Shown: piece by piece, positions 42,094-51,045 of the stretch
Position numbering within the stretch: position 1 is the first letter of the stretch
Layout of the letters: each line of letters begins with the position of its first letter
Source of the DNA: Halostella salina
GTDB lineage: Archaea; Halobacteriota; Halobacteria; Halobacteriales; Natronoarchaeaceae
DNA: 64,000 nt
Reading direction: 5' to 3'
NCBI RefSeq assembly: GCF_003675855.1
Contig: NZ_RCIH01000001.1
Coordinates: 591,690-655,689 of the forward strand
Notes under the pieces: generated by a model
What the model saw: only the letters and a program-made list of their open reading frames with translations
Databases searched by the model: none
Told to the model about the DNA's origin: nothing
Translations under genes and position numbers: made by a program

Positions 42094-43125
42094 ATGAGCC
42101 TACAGTCGGGCGACTGGCGCGAGCGGATCGACGACCGCGACGCCGCGCTGATCGACGGGTTCCAGAGCGGATTCCCGGTCGAACCCCGACCGTTCCGCGC
42201 CGTCGCCGACGCCATCGGGACCGACGAGGCGGACGCGCTCGCTCGCGTCGAGCGCCTCGCCGACGAGGGCATCTTCCGGCGGTTCGGCGCGGTGCTGAAC
42301 CCGCCCGTCATCGGCAGTTCGACGCTGGCGGCCGTGAGCGCGCCCGCGGACCGCTTCGACGAGGTCGCGGAGGTCATCAACGGCTACCAGCAGGTGAACC
42401 ACAACTACCGGCGCGACCACGAGTGGAACATGTGGTTCGTCGTCACCGCCGGGTCGCTTGAGCGTCGCGACGCGATCCTCGCCGAGATCGAGGACGAGAC
42501 CGGCTGCGAGGTGCTGAACCTGCCGATGCTGACTGACTACTACATCGACCTGGAGTTCCCCGTCGTCAACGGCGACCGGTTCGCGCGGGAGAGTCTCGCC
42601 GAGACGGAAGTGGACGCAACCCGCATCAGCGAGAACGCGACCGGCGACCTCACCGACTTCGAGAAGGAGATACTGCTGGAGATTCAGGACGGCTTCCCGC
42701 TGACCGCGACGCCGTACGGCGACGTGGCCGACGCGCTCGGCGCGGATACCGAGGACGTGCTCGCCGCCGTCGAAACCCTGCGCGACGACGGCTGCATCAA
42801 GCGGATCGGCTGCATCGTCAACCACGTCGTCACCGGGTTCGACAGCAACTGCATGGTCGTCTGGGACGTGCCCGACGACGAACTCGACGAACGGGGCACG
42901 GCCGTCGGCCGCCTGCCGTACGTGACGCTGTGCTACCACCGCCCGCGCCGCGAGGCGCAGGGGTGGCCCTACAGCGTGTTCACGATGATCCACGGCCGGG
43001 ACCCCGACGCGGTCGACGAGAAGATAGACGAACTCGCGGCCGAGCACCTGCCGTACGACCACGAGCGGCTGTACTCGACCGAGACGCTGAAACAGACCGG
43101 GGCGCGCTACGAGGACCTGGTGTAG
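42094..43125 (+). CDS. ahbAB: Fused siroheme decarboxylase AhbA-AhbB
   Basis: 343 aa made of two Lrp-like halves in tandem: residues about 1-165 (HTH DADALARVERLADEGIFRRFG; HNYRRDHEWNMWFVV) and 170-343 (HTH CIKRIGCIVNHV; CYHRPRREAQGWPYSVFTMIHG). The RRDHEWNMW and RPRREAQGWPY motifs match AhbB and AhbA subunits that decarboxylate siroheme to 12,18-didecarboxysiroheme in archaeal haem synthesis. Usually the two subunits are separate genes; the fusion is consistent with the heterodimer. The other haem genes ahbC and ahbD are not in the window. Confidence 0.85.
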   Translation: MSLQSGDWRERIDDRDAALIDGFQSGFPVEPRPFRAVADAIGTDEADALARVERLADEGIFRRFGAVLNPPVIGSSTLAAVSAPADRFDEVAEVINGYQQVNHNYRRDHEWNMWFVVTAGSLERRDAILAEIEDETGCEVLNLPMLTDYYIDLEFPVVNGDRFARESLAETEVDATRISENATGDLTDFEKEILLEIQDGFPLTATPYGDVADALGADTEDVLAAVETLRDDGCIKRIGCIVNHVVTGFDSNCMVVWDVPDDELDERGTAVGRLPYVTLCYHRPRREAQGWPYSVFTMIHGRDPDAVDEKIDELAAEHLPYDHERLYSTETLKQTGARYEDLV

Positions 43126-43183
43126 CGATACCTGAGTACGGGTTGAGGAAAACTAATTTTGACAGTCGTCCGAACGAAACAGT

Positions 43184-43408
43184 ATGGCAAAGCAGTCGTC
43201 TACTGCGGTGGTCGGTGCCCTCGCCGTGGTCGCGGTCGCTATCGCTAGTGGCGGGATCATCGCGTTAGCGTTCATCATGCCGGAACAAATGTTCGACAGC
43301 ACGCTGGGGGTCGCCGCAATGTTCGGAGCCACGATCGCGATGGTGGTGTGTGCAGTGATCGCGAACCTGTATGACCTCCGGGGTATCATCCACGAAGCGT
43401 TCGGCTGA
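43184..43408 (+). CDS. Small two-helix membrane protein
   Basis: 74 aa. Two hydrophobic helices (AVVGALAVVAVAIASGGII and GVAAMFGATIAMVVCAVIA) with a short loop and the tail LYDLRGIIHEAFG. An AACTAATTTTGA box about 28 nt upstream fits a leaderless transcript. The stop directly abuts the stop of the convergent small membrane gene. The base composition here is clearly less GC-rich than in the flanking genes. Function unknown. Confidence 0.7.
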   Translation: MAKQSSTAVVGALAVVAVAIASGGIIALAFIMPEQMFDSTLGVAAMFGATIAMVVCAVIANLYDLRGIIHEAFG

Positions 43409-43600
43409 TCAATCGCTGAAGGCCCGTGATCCGAGATAGTACGAACCACCGACGACGAGCGTAGTGATACCCGCCGTCACCGTCGCGGCAGTTGAGCCCT
43501 CCGAGTAATTGAGAACGAACGAGATCACCCCGACGACGCCTGCACCGATCACTGCTTGTCCGCGGTAGGATCGATCCCCGAACCACTCGCTGACGGGCAT
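43409..43600 (-). CDS. Small two-helix membrane protein
   Basis: 63 aa. Helices GQAVIGAGVVGVISFVLNY and TVTAGITTLVVGGSYYLG; convergent and directly adjacent to the 74-aa gene, with the same low-GC character. The two may act together. No motif and no function can be assigned. It ends 20 bp upstream of the thiolase stop on the same strand. Confidence 0.65.
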   Translation of the reverse strand: MPVSEWFGDRSYRGQAVIGAGVVGVISFVLNYSEGSTAATVTAGITTLVVGGSYYLGSRAFSD

Positions 43601-43620
43601 CGGCTACTCGATGATCGGAT

Positions 43621-44763
43621 CTACTCCCGCTCGAACTCGATCGCCGCGCCCTGGCCGAAGCCGACACAGAGCGTCGCCAGCCCGCGGTCGCCGTCGCGCT
43701 TCTCCAGTTCGTGCAGCAGCGTCACGGGGAGGCGCGCGCCGCTGGCTCCGAGCGGGTGGCCGATGGCGATCGCGCCGCCGTTGACGTTGAACTTGTCGTC
43801 CGGGACGCCGAGCTGTTCCTGGCTGTAGAGCGTCTGGCTGGCGAACGCCTCGTTCAGCTCCACGAGGTCGTAGTCGTCGATGGAGCGCCCCGTGCGCTCC
43901 AGCAGCCCCTCCGTCGCGGGCACCGGACCGACGCCCATGATCCGCGGGTCGACGCCGACGACGTTGTTCGATCCGATGGTGGCCATGACCTCCAGCCCGT
44001 GCTCCTCGGCGAACGCCTCGCTCGTGACGAGCGTGGCGGCCGCGCCGTCGCTGATCTGGGAGGCGTTGCCCGGCGTGACGCTCCCGTCGCTCTTGAACAC
44101 GGTCGGCAGTTCGGCGAGCTTCTCGGCGGTAGTGCCGGGGCGGAGGCCCTCGTCCTCGTCGACCGTGCCGTCCTCCGTCTCGATGGGGATGATCTCGTCG
44201 TCGAAGCGGCCCTCCTCGGTCGCGGCGACGGCGCGCTGCTGGCTCCGGGCGGCGTATTCGTCCTGCTCCTCGCGGGACACGTCGAACCGGTCGGCGACCG
44301 CCTCGGCGGTCATCCCCATCTGGAGTTCGCCGACGTTGTACTCCTCGGCCATCCGCGGGTGGATGTAGCCGTGGCTCTCGCCCATCTCGACGCGGGACAT
44401 CGACTCGACGCCGCCCGCGATGATCGCGTCGCGCTGCCCGGCCCGGATGGCGTCGGAGGCGGAGATGATCGTCTGCATCGACGACGCGCACCAGCGGTTG
44501 ATCGTGGTTCCGGGCACGTCCTCGCCCAGGTCCGACAGGAGCGCGATGACGCGGGCGAGGTTGTTGTCCTGCTCCTCGCGCTGCTGGGCACAGCCCCACA
44601 TCAGGTCGTCTATCTCCTCGCCGGAGAGCCCGGTGTCGGCGAGGATCTCGTTGATCAGCGGGATCGACAGGTCCTCGCTCCGCACGTCGGCGAAGACGCC
44701 GTCCTCCTTTCCTTGCGGCGTTCGGTACGCCCTCACGACGACGGGCGTGGTGTCGCTTGCCAT
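43621..44763 (-). CDS. Thiolase (acetyl-CoA C-acyltransferase)
   Basis: 380 aa. The acyl-accepting Cys92 is in NRWCASSMQ; the catalytic His/Cys region reads NVNGGAIAIGHPLGASGAR and LCVGFGQGAAIEFERE. It has the size of a degradative/biosynthetic type II thiolase, which cleaves or forms acetoacetyl-CoA in fatty-acid breakdown or PHB/isoprenoid routes. The start at 44763 is supported by a CATTTAAG box about 27 nt upstream. No beta-oxidation partners are adjacent. Confidence 0.9.
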   Translation of the reverse strand: MASDTTPVVVRAYRTPQGKEDGVFADVRSEDLSIPLINEILADTGLSGEEIDDLMWGCAQQREEQDNNLARVIALLSDLGEDVPGTTINRWCASSMQTIISASDAIRAGQRDAIIAGGVESMSRVEMGESHGYIHPRMAEEYNVGELQMGMTAEAVADRFDVSREEQDEYAARSQQRAVAATEEGRFDDEIIPIETEDGTVDEDEGLRPGTTAEKLAELPTVFKSDGSVTPGNASQISDGAAATLVTSEAFAEEHGLEVMATIGSNNVVGVDPRIMGVGPVPATEGLLERTGRSIDDYDLVELNEAFASQTLYSQEQLGVPDDKFNVNGGAIAIGHPLGASGARLPVTLLHELEKRDGDRGLATLCVGFGQGAAIEFERE

Positions 44764-44915
44764 GTACCGATCGTGGTTCCTCACGAACTTAAATGGCGTT
44801 AGAACTCCACGGGGGAGAGCGAGCCGTTTCTCCGCGGTCCGGGGTGCGACGCGGCTCCCCCGACCACCGAGCGAAACCCACAAACACTTTGCCCGCCAGG
44901 GGTCAGGGGACGACT

Positions 44916-46742
44916 ATGACCGGACGGCCCTCGCTCCCGGACGCCCTCTCCGGCCGCCGCGGGACGGCGCTCGCGGTCGTCGCCGTCACCCTGTTCGGCC
45001 TCGTCGCCCGCCTCTACGACCTCGGCGCGCGGGTCGCCCACCAGGACGAGTCACGCGTCGCCTACTGGACGCTGCGGTACCTCGAAACCGGCGTCCACGA
45101 GTATCGGCCCATCGTCCACGGCCCCTTCCTCCCGCTCGTCGAGAGCAAACTGTTCGCCGTGCTCGGCCCGACCGACTTCGCGATGCGGCTGTCGGTCGCG
45201 CTGGTCGGCGCGGCCCTGCCGCTGTCGGCGTGGCTGTTCCGCGACCGGCTGCGCGACAGCGAGGTGGTCGCGCTCGCGCTCGTGCTCGCCTTCAATCCCA
45301 TCCTGCTGTACTACTCGCGGTTCATGCGGGTCGACGTGCCGCTGGCCGCGTTCACGTTCTTCGCGCTGGGGCTGTTCGTCCGCTGGTACGACACGCGCAA
45401 GCACCGCTACCTGTTCGCGGCGACGGCGTCGTACGCCGTCTCCTTCGTGACGAAGGAGAACGCGCTGGTGTACGCGCTCTGTTTCCTCGGTGCGGCCGCG
45501 CTGCTGCTTGACCACCGGCTCTTCCTGTCCCGGGTCCGCGGCCGTGAGCCGTTCGACGAACTGCGCCGCTACGCCCGCGGCGCGCTCACGTTCGACCCGG
45601 TCGCCGCGCTGTCGCGGGACGACCGCGGCGAACTCCTGCGCGGGCTCCCCGACGCGGTCCGCGCCCGAAAGACCGGCATCCTCCTGTCGGTCGCCGTCGT
45701 GCTGGAGTTTTTCGCCATCGTCGTGTTCTTCTACGCGCCGCGGAAGGGCGGCTATCCGATCGGCAGCGACACGGAGGGGATCGGCCTCTACTGGTCGCTG
45801 GAGGAACTCGCCGCCGGCGACCCGGGGATGTTCATCGCCGTCGTGCAGGAGGCGCTGGTCGGCTCCTGGTGGAAGTTCATGGGGCTCTGGGGGGAGGGCT
45901 CGTCGCACGAGTTCCTCCGCTTCTGGAACGACTACGTCCGGACGATGGAGCAGGGCGCGGCCGTCCTCCTCGCGCTCGCCGTCGTCGGCTTCGTCGCCGA
46001 CCGGTACTCGGACAACGGCCCACGTGACCTCGTCGCGCTCGGCGGCTACATCGGCGCGGTGAGCGTCTTCGGCTACCCGATCATCACCGACATCCCCGCG
46101 CCGTGGGCGACGATCCACGCGATCGTTCCCCTCGCCATCCCGGCGGCGGTCGGCCTCGCGCTGATCGGCCGCTGGGGGCGCGACGCCTACGCCGACGGCG
46201 ACGGGATCGGCGTCGCGGCGGCGGTCGTCCTCGTCCTCCTGCTCGTGGCGCAGGTCGGCGGGGCGGCGATGGACACCAGCTTCCGGAACCCGGCCGACCC
46301 GGACAACGAACTCGTCCAGTACGCCCAGTCGTCCTCCGACATGAAGCCGACGCTGTCGGAGATCAACCGGATCGCCCGCGAGCACGGGAACGGGACGGAC
46401 GTGCTGTTCTACGGCCACGAGTTCAACTCGCCGAACGAGTCGGTCAACCAGCAGCCACCGGCCAGTCCGGGCGGCTGGTTCGGCCGCCTGCCGCTCGCGT
46501 GGTACTTCGAGGCCGAGCAACACCGGCTGGCCGACGAGGACGCCGAGTTCGTCGTGAACAGCACGACGACGACGAGCGATTTCGTCGACGACCCGCCGCC
46601 GGTGATCATCTCGACGCGGACCGACGCCGGGGCCTACGAGACTGACCTGGAGGGGTACCGCGTCCACCAGTATCAGCGCTATCTCCACAGCAGCGACTTC
46701 GTGATCTTCATCGACGAGTCGTATCTGAACGGGTCGGCGTGA
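44916..46742 (+). CDS. agl23: Agl23-type polytopic membrane protein (TIGR03663 family)
   Basis: 608 aa with about ten to twelve membrane helices. It resembles the family described as flippase activity-associated Agl23, in N-glycosylation. A GT-C-like acidic motif appears early in the first external loop (HQDESRVAYW) with YSRFMRVDVPL and VTKENALVYALCF downstream. The C-terminal extracellular domain (about residues 480-600) contains NGTDVLFYGHEFNSPN. It probably handles dolichol-linked sugars at the membrane. The AACACTTTGCCC box lies about 27 nt before the ATG. Other agl genes are not adjacent. Confidence 0.78.
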   Translation: MTGRPSLPDALSGRRGTALAVVAVTLFGLVARLYDLGARVAHQDESRVAYWTLRYLETGVHEYRPIVHGPFLPLVESKLFAVLGPTDFAMRLSVALVGAALPLSAWLFRDRLRDSEVVALALVLAFNPILLYYSRFMRVDVPLAAFTFFALGLFVRWYDTRKHRYLFAATASYAVSFVTKENALVYALCFLGAAALLLDHRLFLSRVRGREPFDELRRYARGALTFDPVAALSRDDRGELLRGLPDAVRARKTGILLSVAVVLEFFAIVVFFYAPRKGGYPIGSDTEGIGLYWSLEELAAGDPGMFIAVVQEALVGSWWKFMGLWGEGSSHEFLRFWNDYVRTMEQGAAVLLALAVVGFVADRYSDNGPRDLVALGGYIGAVSVFGYPIITDIPAPWATIHAIVPLAIPAAVGLALIGRWGRDAYADGDGIGVAAAVVLVLLLVAQVGGAAMDTSFRNPADPDNELVQYAQSSSDMKPTLSEINRIAREHGNGTDVLFYGHEFNSPNESVNQQPPASPGGWFGRLPLAWYFEAEQHRLADEDAEFVVNSTTTTSDFVDDPPPVIISTRTDAGAYETDLEGYRVHQYQRYLHSSDFVIFIDESYLNGSA

Positions 46743-46828
46743 CGGCCGATCGCCCCGCCGAATCCCGCCGGGCGACCGGTCGTCCCCTTCGACGGCCTTA
46801 AGATTCCCCCGCTCGAAACCTTCCGGGA

Positions 46829-48175
46829 ATGAACGACGGGGCGCTTGACGTCGTCGAGTTCCTCCTGACGGCCAGGGTGTACGACGACGAACGCGATCTG
46901 GACGAGAACGACCTGCCGCCGCGCTACCGGTCCGTGTTCTGGACCGACGGGGACGGCGACGACCCGGGAGGGGTACAGCGGCCCCTCTCCGTGACCAACA
47001 GCACCGCCCGAGCCGCGACCGGCGTCGACCGGCCGTGGGACGCGGTGTCCGACCTCATGTTCACGGAGCGCGAGGAGTTCTCGGGAACCATCTCGTTCAC
47101 CCAGCCCGAGATGGCCGAGGAGTGGTTCCTCGACCGCGTCGACGACGAGCGCCTGGCGAGCAACCCGACGCTCGCCTACCGGTTCGAGGACGAGACGGGG
47201 GTCGACTACGAGACCGCCCGCGACGAGAACCGCCCGATACAGGCCGACCGGGTGTGGATCGACAGCCTGCTCGCCGAGTACTTCGAGGACGAGGAGGAGC
47301 AGGAGATGCTCGAACTCGTCGACATCCGCGCCCCCGAGGAGATCGAGATGACGCTCGACGACCTGGTGCTGACCGACGACCAGGAGGGCGAGATCAACAA
47401 GATCGTCAAGGCGATCGAACACCGCGAGTACCTCGCCCAGATCGGCCTGCGGGAGATCGGGAAGCTCCTCTTCGTCGGCCCGCCGGGCACCGGAAAGACC
47501 TCCACGGCGCGGGCGCTGGCCCAGGATCTGGACCTCCCCTTCGTCGAGGTGAAGCTGTCGATGATCACGAGCCAGTACCTCGGCGAGACAGCGAAGAACG
47601 TCGAGAAGGTGTTCGAGGTGGCAAAGCGGCTCTCCCCCTGTATCCTCTTCATGGACGAGTTCGACTTCGTCGCCAAGACGCGCGCCTCCGACGAGCACGC
47701 GGCGATCAAGCGGGCGGTCAACACGCTGCTGAAGAGCATCGACGACATCTCGCTGATCCAGGACGACGTGTTGCTCATCGGCGCGACGAACCACCCCGAC
47801 CAGCTCGACGCGGCGGCGTGGCGGCGCTTCGACGAGATCGTCAACTTCCCCAAGCCGGACCGCGGGATGCGGGCCGACATCCTCCGGGTGATCACCCGGG
47901 CGATGGACATCGAGGAGTTCGACCCCGACGGGATCGCCGAACTGACCGAGGGGCTGACCGGCAGCGACCTGCGGATGGTGCTGCGCGAGGCGGTGCTGGA
48001 CGCGCTCACCGAGGAGCGGACGACGCTCACACAGGCCGACCTGGAGGCCGCCGTCGAGGACTTCGAGGAGCGGGACACGTTGAAGAACATGGACATGATC
48101 GAGGGCGACCACGACGCCCTCGTCGCCGGCGGCGACATCGGCGGCTCCGACCACGACCACGGCCACGACCACTGA
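46829..48175 (+). CDS. AAA-family ATPase with a histidine-rich tail
   Basis: 448 aa. The N-terminal about 190 residues form an acidic domain of unknown fold. The AAA core follows: Walker A FVGPPGTGKTSTAR, Walker B ILFMDEFDF, sensor-1 GATNHPDQLD and Arg finger AAAWRRFDE, and the lid region ELTEGLTGSDLRMVLREAV. The C-terminus is DHDHGHDH, a likely metal-binding or metallochaperone-like tail. It overlaps the MBL gene (its TGA lies within that ATG), so the two are coupled. The role is unknown. Confidence 0.85.
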   Translation: MNDGALDVVEFLLTARVYDDERDLDENDLPPRYRSVFWTDGDGDDPGGVQRPLSVTNSTARAATGVDRPWDAVSDLMFTEREEFSGTISFTQPEMAEEWFLDRVDDERLASNPTLAYRFEDETGVDYETARDENRPIQADRVWIDSLLAEYFEDEEEQEMLELVDIRAPEEIEMTLDDLVLTDDQEGEINKIVKAIEHREYLAQIGLREIGKLLFVGPPGTGKTSTARALAQDLDLPFVEVKLSMITSQYLGETAKNVEKVFEVAKRLSPCILFMDEFDFVAKTRASDEHAAIKRAVNTLLKSIDDISLIQDDVLLIGATNHPDQLDAAAWRRFDEIVNFPKPDRGMRADILRVITRAMDIEEFDPDGIAELTEGLTGSDLRMVLREAVLDALTEERTTLTQADLEAAVEDFEERDTLKNMDMIEGDHDALVAGGDIGGSDHDHGHDH

Positions 48176-48999
48176 TGGAGGTCACGCTGCTCGGCACCGG
48201 CGACACGACGGGGACGCCGACGCCGGGCTGTGACTGCGAGACCTGCGAGCGGGCGCGGGAACGCGGCGTCGAGCGGACGCGCTTCTCGGTCCACGTCCGC
48301 AACGAACGCACCGGCGAGTCGCTGCTGGTCGACGCCAGCCCCGACTTCCGACACCAGTTCCTCGAACAGGGGGTCGACCTGCCCGACGCCGTCCTCGTCA
48401 CGCACATCCACTTCGACCACCTCGACGGGCTCGGCAACGCCTACCGCCTGCTCGACGGCGCGCCGGTGTACGCCGCCGACGAGACGGACCCGGCGACCGG
48501 CCAGAGCGTCGTCGCGGCCATCGAGGAGCGCTACGACTACCTCGACGCCGTCGAGCCGACGGCGCGCTCGCCGCTGGTGCCGTTTCGGGCCTGCGGCTTC
48601 GACGTGACGCTGGTGCCGGTCGACCACCCGCCGCTGCTCTGCTACGGCGTCGTGATCGAGGACCCCGAGACGGGCGTGAAGCTCTCGCTGTCGGGCGACA
48701 CGACGTACGACGTGCCGGCGGCCTCGCGCGAGCGCCTCGCCGACCCGGACCTCCTGCTGGCCGACGGCATCGTCCCGGCAAGCCTCGCCGAACACCACCC
48801 CATCGGCGGCCAGCACGAGGACGACGACGGCGTCCCGCGGACGTTCGGCACGAAGCACATGACCCGCGAGGGCGCGCTGGCGCTCGCCGACGACCTGGAC
48901 GCCGACCGGACGCGGGTCGTCCACGTCGCGCACTTCTACCCGGCCGACGAGGCGTTCGCGGAACCGCTCGCCGTCGACGGGGAGGTGTACGACCTGTGA
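48175..48999 (+). CDS. Metallo-beta-lactamase-fold hydrolase (PhnP-like)
   Basis: 274 aa. N-terminal GTGDTTGTPTPGCDCETC carries a cysteine pair as in PhnP-type phosphodiesterases; metal ligands are THIHFDHLDG (HxHxDH), followed by VPVDHPP and the SLSGDTTYDVP Asp. PhnP-like enzymes cleave cyclic phosphate diesters. Its ATG overlaps the stop of the AAA gene and its stop overlaps the GTG of the next membrane gene, making a tightly coupled three-gene operon. Confidence 0.82.
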   Translation: MEVTLLGTGDTTGTPTPGCDCETCERARERGVERTRFSVHVRNERTGESLLVDASPDFRHQFLEQGVDLPDAVLVTHIHFDHLDGLGNAYRLLDGAPVYAADETDPATGQSVVAAIEERYDYLDAVEPTARSPLVPFRACGFDVTLVPVDHPPLLCYGVVIEDPETGVKLSLSGDTTYDVPAASRERLADPDLLLADGIVPASLAEHHPIGGQHEDDDGVPRTFGTKHMTREGALALADDLDADRTRVVHVAHFYPADEAFAEPLAVDGEVYDL

Positions 49000-49187
49000 A
49001 GGGGGTCCGCGAGGGGACGCGGCTGGTCGGCCTGCTCGCGGTCGTTGCGGCCGGCTACGTGGCCGGTTCGATGCTCTCCGGCGACGGCATCGACTGGCTC
49101 GGCCTCACCGTCGTCGCCGTCGGGACCCTTGCCGTGCTGGGGCTGTTGCGGTACTTCCGCGCGGAGTTCGACGGCGAGGACACGTAG
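48996..49187 (+). CDS. Small two-helix membrane protein in the AAA-MBL operon
   Basis: 63 aa. GTG start overlapping the MBL stop. Helices TRLVGLLAVVAAGYVAGS and WLGLTVVAVGTLAVLGLLRY, with a charged C-terminus (RAEFDGEDT). It may anchor the upstream enzymes at the membrane; the role is not established. Confidence 0.75.
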   Translation: MKGVREGTRLVGLLAVVAAGYVAGSMLSGDGIDWLGLTVVAVGTLAVLGLLRYFRAEFDGEDT

Positions 49188-49274
49188 TCGGCCGCCGGCG
49201 GGCGAACGGGCGACCGCGGAGTCGCCCGGGCTCCCGACCGACAGCGTGATACCGGGCGCGCCATCAACAACCGT

Positions 49275-50045
49275 ATGGCACGTTACGAAACGCCCTCCGT
49301 CCGGACGACGCTTGCGACGCTGTTCGTCGGAGTGCTCGTTCTGACCGCCGGCTGCTCGGCCGCGGGCATCTTCGGCGGGGGCGGCGACGGCGACAACGGT
49401 AGCATCGAGCCGTACACCGACTCGGGCGACGAACTCGACGGCGAGATGCTGAACGAGAGCCACACCGAGGCGATCGAGTCGGCCGGCTCGTACACGCTCG
49501 GATACAACGTCACGCTGAGCGGTTCCAACTCCTCGCTCGTCCAGAACACCCGCGGGCAGGTCGACCTGGAGAACGACCGTCAGTACGCCGTCCAGTTCGT
49601 CAGCCTGTTCGGCAACCGGACGACCTACCGCTACACGGCTGACGGCACGACCTACCAGCGGATCGTTCCCGAGAACGGCGAGACGCAGTACCAGACGAGC
49701 AACGGCTCGACGACCGCATCGCCCGCGATCAACACGAACAACGTCGACGCGTTCGAGTGGGAACAGCAGGGGACTGAGACGGTCGACGGCGTCGGCGTCA
49801 CGCGGTACGAGGCGACGGGCGTCGCCAACTACAGCGCACTCCCGACCGCCCCGAGCGAGGCGAACGCAAGCGACGTGTCCGCGACGCTGCTCGTGAGCGA
49901 GGACGGCGTCATGCACGAGTACACGCTCGACTACACGCAGGAAAGCTCGGGCGCGACGCAGGAGATCTCGCTCCGGTACGCGGCCACCGAGGTCGGCTCG
50001 ACGACCGTCGAGGAGCCGGACTGGCTCGACGAGGCGCGGAACTAG
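49275..50045 (+). CDS. DUF7537-like lipoprotein
   Basis: 256 aa. Sec lipobox TTLATLFVGVLVLTAGC (Cys about residue 27), then a Gly/Asp linker and a mature beta-rich domain (SYTLGYNVTLSGSNSS, YRYTADGTTYQRI, RYEATGVANYSAL) typical of the haloarchaeal DUF7537 lipoproteins. Several NxS/T sites are present. Function unknown, probably cell surface. The 88-bp gap from the operon above and a separate start imply its own transcript. Confidence 0.78.
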   Translation: MARYETPSVRTTLATLFVGVLVLTAGCSAAGIFGGGGDGDNGSIEPYTDSGDELDGEMLNESHTEAIESAGSYTLGYNVTLSGSNSSLVQNTRGQVDLENDRQYAVQFVSLFGNRTTYRYTADGTTYQRIVPENGETQYQTSNGSTTASPAINTNNVDAFEWEQQGTETVDGVGVTRYEATGVANYSALPTAPSEANASDVSATLLVSEDGVMHEYTLDYTQESSGATQEISLRYAATEVGSTTVEEPDWLDEARN

Positions 50046-50995
50046 CCGAACCGGTCCAACCCGGCCTGTCGCCGGCTGACGCCGTCGGGGTCCGCGACCC
50101 ACGGTGACCGGTCGTCGCGCTCGGCCGCGGCGTCGACTGCCGGGTCGTCGTCGGGCGCGTGGCCCGGACACGACGGCCCACACTCGTTTTTCGGGTCGAC
50201 GACGCGTCCGTGCCAGTCGCAGTGTGGGACGCCGCCCGACTCGACCGCGGCCCGGGCGCAGGCCGGGAACTCGTCGGGCCGCCACCCCTTGCCGTAGGCG
50301 CGCTCGGCCAGCCGGCGGCGGTAGCGCGCCTTCTCCGCGGCGGTGACCGGCCGAACGTCGCTGCGGCCGGCCCGGCGCTCCAGCAGTTCGATCCCCGTCC
50401 CGTCGACGGGCAGTCGGTCCGGCTCCCGGACGACCGCGACCCCGTCGTCGGGGTCGACCCGCCAGACGCCGACCGGGTCGGGGATCCGGTTCAGATGCGC
50501 CCGGGTGACGTGGCTCGCGGTGGCGAGGACGACTTCGTCGACCAGCGCGAGGCTGGCGTCCTTCCGCAGTTGCGTGGAGAGGTCGCCCGGCGAGCCCAGA
50601 TCGGGCTTGTTCTCGATGGCGCGGAGCCGGCCGAACCAGTCCGGGTAGCGGGTAACCTGCCGGACGTAGTCGCGGCCGCCGCGACGCTCGCGTTCGAAGA
50701 AGCCGACTTCGACGGCGCGCTCGACGGCGTCCCGGGCGCGCTCCGGATGGCAGTCGAACGCGTCCTTCCAGTAGCGAAACCGGCCGGGACCCACGTCGCT
50801 CTCGATGGCGAGTGCCGGGATCCGCTCGGGGGTGACCAGTGCGCGGTCGCGGAACTCGGGACCGGGCGTCACCGTCACCACGTCGAGGACGCGGTTCGCC
50901 GGCGCGACGACCCCGCCGCCCAGCTGGCGGGCGACGAGCGTCTCGTCGTCCTCCAGGCGGGCACACAGCGCCAGTTCGAAGCCGAACTCCCGCAC
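50042..50995 (-). CDS. DUF5787-like protein with a possible PD-(D/E)xK nuclease core
   Basis: 317 aa. A central segment AIENKPDLGSPGDLSTQLR carries an E-x-K pattern following a basic RVTRYPDWFGRL strand, as in PD-(D/E)xK nuclease folds. The C-terminal part has five cysteine/histidine residues (CARAAV...HCDWHGRVV...ECGPSCPGH) that look like a zinc site. It resembles DUF5787, apparently limited to haloarchaea. The stop overlaps the convergent lipoprotein stop by 4 nt. Nuclease activity is inference. Confidence 0.7.
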   Translation of the reverse strand: MREFGFELALCARLEDDETLVARQLGGGVVAPANRVLDVVTVTPGPEFRDRALVTPERIPALAIESDVGPGRFRYWKDAFDCHPERARDAVERAVEVGFFERERRGGRDYVRQVTRYPDWFGRLRAIENKPDLGSPGDLSTQLRKDASLALVDEVVLATASHVTRAHLNRIPDPVGVWRVDPDDGVAVVREPDRLPVDGTGIELLERRAGRSDVRPVTAAEKARYRRRLAERAYGKGWRPDEFPACARAAVESGGVPHCDWHGRVVDPKNECGPSCPGHAPDDDPAVDAAAERDDRSPWVADPDGVSRRQAGLDRFG

Positions 50996-51045
50996 GGGAT
51001 GACGGTGGGGTGCGGGCGAGAAAAGCGTCGCGGTGGACGGCCGGC

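Noticed and set aside
47206..48933. Very long minus-strand open frame (575 codons) across the AAA and MBL genes
   Set aside because: Arg/Ser-rich low-complexity content and no domain; it is the antisense shadow of two well-supported genes, a common GC-rich artefact.
49283..49549. Minus-strand frame within the lipoprotein gene
   Set aside because: Antisense shadow of a clear Sec lipoprotein.
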